Of a stretch of DNA of 64,000 nucleotides, positions 61,828 through 64,000 are shown piece by piece. A program made the translations under genes and the position numbers. Numbering within the stretch: the stretch's first letter is position 1; every line of letters starts with the position of its first letter. The stretch is taken from the NCBI GenBank assembly GCA_963663945.1, contig OY760687.1, positions 1,054,001-1,118,000 of the forward strand, in the 5' to 3' direction. Source of the stretch: Bin87 sp963663945 (GTDB lineage Bacteria; Chloroflexota; Dehalococcoidia; Lucifugimonadales; UBA3495). The notes beneath the pieces are model-generated. The model was not told the DNA's origin and ran no database searches. It saw only the letters and a list, made by a program, of their open reading frames with translations.

Positions 61828-63402
61828 TTAAGCCGACGCAATCCATTCGACGGCACGTTCCCCTATCATGACAACCGTTGCATGGCTACCACCTGACCTT
61901 GTAACCCGCGGCATCACCGACGCATCGACCACCGACAACCCCTTTACACCCTTGACGCTGCAGTATTGATCCACAACCGCCATTGGGTCTGAATCCGGAC
62001 CCATCTTGCACGTGCCGGACACATGCCTGGCTGTTCCCACGGTTTGGCGTATATAGACGTCCAAAGCGTCGTCGTCGGCCAGAATGTCATCCGTTGGGTG
62101 GAGCCGGTAATCGGCCACGTCCTTATACGCATCGGATTCAAGGAATCCAATTGCCATCAGCACGCCTTCCCTCACTCGACGAATGTCGTTTGGATGCTGA
62201 AGATAACGGTAGTTGAACTCCGGCTGCACCGAGGGATCGGCAGACGCAAGCCTGACGTATCCTGCGCCGTCAGGCAGTCCGAGCGTGCACGAGATGCGCG
62301 CCACCCGGTCCGCAGGAACATCATCGTTGAGGAACTTGGTCCGTAAACCGGGGACGCGCTCCGGCCGTTCGTCAACCATCGGGGTGGTCCTCAGCAACAT
62401 ATCATTGACTTCGCTGGACCCGTGGGAGGTGTAGTGCAAACAAAAGCGTGCCGCGTCGGCATCAGATGTCAGGGTCACTCCGTCTTTGACTTTGAAAGTA
62501 ATCTGGGCGCTCAGGTGGTTAAACAGGTTCTGCCCCACTCCGGGAAGCTCATGAACGAGAGGTATCCCAAATTGTTGAAGTTGGTCTTTGGGGCCGATCC
62601 CCGATAGCATCAGCAGGTGAGGCGACTTGATAGCCCCAGCGCTCAACACCACCCGGTCTGCTTCAACGTTGAAAATCTCGCCTCCGCTTTCCACTTCCAC
62701 ACCGACGGCTTTTAGATCCTCGATCAATACCTTCCTGACGAAGACCCCTCCCCTCACCGTCAGGTTAAGCCGGTGGCGCATGGGATTCAGGTGAGTGATA
62801 GCAGCGCTCATCCTCCAGCCGTCCAGGTTGTTCGAGGGCCACACGCCAACGCCCGTGGGGTTCGGGCCATTGGTATCCTCGACTGTCCCATAACCTGCTT
62901 CCAGACAGGCTGCTTGGAAGGCCTTTTGGATGTCTGCCCAGGGCCCGGATTGACGACGCCTTACTGGCATCGGTCCGTCGGATCCATGAAAATCATCCCG
63001 AATGTCGAGATCGTGCTCAGACTTTCTAAAGAAAGGCAGTACTTTGTCGTAAGACCATTCCTCGTTGCCCATAGCAGACCAGGAGTCGAAATCCTCAGGT
63101 AACCCCCTTTGCATTGCCTGACCGTTGATGGACGACCCTCCGCCGATCACCTTGCCCTGCGCTACGTGGATCTCGCCTTGCTCCTCGGTGATCGTTCCCC
63201 GCAGGGCCCAGTTATGCTCCGAGTCCGGGGATTCTGCGAAACTTGTGTGGCCGAACTTTATCTCGTCCGGAAGATTGTCCGGATCAGGGTAATCCGGCCC
63301 GGCTTCCAACAACAGAACGGAGGTATTCGCGTTTTCAGCCAATCTACTGGCCAACACCGATCCAGCCGCTCCCCCACCGACGATGACAACGTCATATTTC
63401 AT
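61828..63402 (-). CDS. GMC-family FAD-dependent oxidoreductase (choline dehydrogenase-like)
   Basis: The protein has 524 residues. The N-terminal FAD-binding GGGAAGSVLASRL is near 9-21, with the FAD-contact LLEAGPD next. The GMC signatures are GKVIGGGSSINGQA in the first third and GAIKSPHLLMLSGIGP in the middle. The catalytic His is in TARHVSGTCKMG, and the second active-site His is in GGSHATVVMIGER near the C-terminus. It oxidises an alcohol, possibly choline or a related amino alcohol; the substrate cannot be assigned, and the annotation choline dehydrogenase is common for unrelated alcohol oxidases. No aldehyde dehydrogenase is adjacent. It stands alone between IS elements. Confidence 0.9.
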   Translation of the reverse strand: MKYDVVIVGGGAAGSVLASRLAENANTSVLLLEAGPDYPDPDNLPDEIKFGHTSFAESPDSEHNWALRGTITEEQGEIHVAQGKVIGGGSSINGQAMQRGLPEDFDSWSAMGNEEWSYDKVLPFFRKSEHDLDIRDDFHGSDGPMPVRRRQSGPWADIQKAFQAACLEAGYGTVEDTNGPNPTGVGVWPSNNLDGWRMSAAITHLNPMRHRLNLTVRGGVFVRKVLIEDLKAVGVEVESGGEIFNVEADRVVLSAGAIKSPHLLMLSGIGPKDQLQQFGIPLVHELPGVGQNLFNHLSAQITFKVKDGVTLTSDADAARFCLHYTSHGSSEVNDMLLRTTPMVDERPERVPGLRTKFLNDDVPADRVARISCTLGLPDGAGYVRLASADPSVQPEFNYRYLQHPNDIRRVREGVLMAIGFLESDAYKDVADYRLHPTDDILADDDALDVYIRQTVGTARHVSGTCKMGPDSDPMAVVDQYCSVKGVKGLSVVDASVMPRVTRSGGSHATVVMIGERAVEWIASA

Positions 63403-63756
63403 GGGTTCTCCTTAAACGCTTCGTCTTCTAACCAAGGATTTCCCAGCTTAAACTGATTCCGCTGAGGATAGGACGTTCTGGGATTTTTCCGATTATAAAC
63501 CGGCATTCTCCATATCGGCCGACCAGCAGGTTCCGAACAGGGTAGTTGGAGCTTATTGCCGGTCTTCGTTGCTTGTCAATCCTCTTTCACTCCTGTGCCA
63601 AGGGGGTCGGCACAACGTACGTCGCTTCAGGCCATTATCGGAAAACCGGCGCGAAATCGCTCTAACACCAGACGAGAGGGACATCGACCAGCTTCCGGTA
63701 CCAGCAGGCAGTGCCTTGAAAACCGGCACCACTTCGACCCACAGACCGGCTAGAAA
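63403..63756. other. Intergenic, nothing recognised
   Basis: About 350 nt upstream of the GMC gene and before the IS630 fragment. No promoter or gene stands out. Confidence 0.4.
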
Positions 63757-64000
63757 CACCATAAATCGGGCCTCTGAGGGCACTTTGGGCAAACCGGCTC
63801 TGGTGGACTCCACCAGCCCGCGCCGCGGGGAGAAAGTCAGCTACTACTCGGCGGTGTGCCTGGAGACTGGGGAGGTGGAGGTGATGGAATTGGAGGGCAA
63901 CAGCAACTCGACCACCTCGGCTGCCTTCCTGCGACAACCGCGGGCGCGACACCCTGAACCGCTGACGGTGGTCTGGGACAATTCGCCAGCCCATCGGGGC
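63757..64000 (+). pseudogene. IS630-type transposase fragment (runs off the window)
   Basis: The plus-strand frame from about 63788 reads GKPALVDSTSPRRGEKVSYY, then SAVCLETGEVEVMELEGN and LTVVWDNSPAHRG at the window edge. The last is the DDE_3 motif with the second catalytic Asp of IS630 transposases. The upstream N-terminal half is not recognisable in any frame, so the gene is 5'-truncated. What follows beyond 64000 is unknown. Confidence 0.7.

Overview
The window is a GC-rich bacterial chromosome segment with frequent GTG and TTG starts. No rRNA, tRNA or CRISPR array was seen. Three things together resemble sponge-associated or marine Chloroflexota: huge exported proteins built from Fn3, Ig-like, Calx-beta, cadherin-like and PPC modules, a leaderless DUF1800/DUF1501/NHL cluster, and many IS remnants. 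That lineage is an inference from gene content, not a demonstrated fact.

Layout. (1) 1-4277, minus: a glycine betaine/choline-type ABC importer (ATPase with CBS domains, a permease in which two ProW units are fused, and a lipoprotein binding protein cut by the window edge). (2) 5080-6921, plus: a SAM methyltransferase and an APH/CHK-type small-molecule kinase. (3) 7152-40053: a block of seven very large exported proteins that dominates the window. Among them lie a lipoprotein intradiol dioxygenase and IS remnants. Three of these genes share an upstream inverted-repeat element with the core GGCAAAYGCCC, and three share a C-terminal two-module tail. One gene (20102-23123) has lost its 5' end through a frameshift. 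(4) 41003-43712: an XRE-type DNA-binding protein with a multi-pass membrane domain, a chimeric transposase fragment, and a complete small transcription unit (promoter, RBS, 74-aa exported Cys peptide, terminator).

(5) 44138-50535, plus: an assimilatory nitrate operon (nitrate reductase, NirB, NirD, NarK-type transporter). Its 5' leader can fold so that the Shine-Dalgarno of the first gene lies in a hairpin arm. (6) 50934-57194: two HEAT-repeat proteins divergent from a DUF1800-DUF1501-NHL operon, none with a visible export signal. (7) 57289-64000: transposon-rich DNA (IS66-like and IS701 remnants, an intact IS21 istAB pair, a frameshifted IS5-type element, an IS630 fragment at the edge) around one GMC oxidoreductase.

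Working together: the nitrate operon imports nitrate and reduces it to ammonium, and the ABC importer takes up a quaternary amine. The large exported proteins probably act at the cell surface or outside it, in adhesion or matrix roles. Their targets are unknown, and none shows a recognisable sorting motif.
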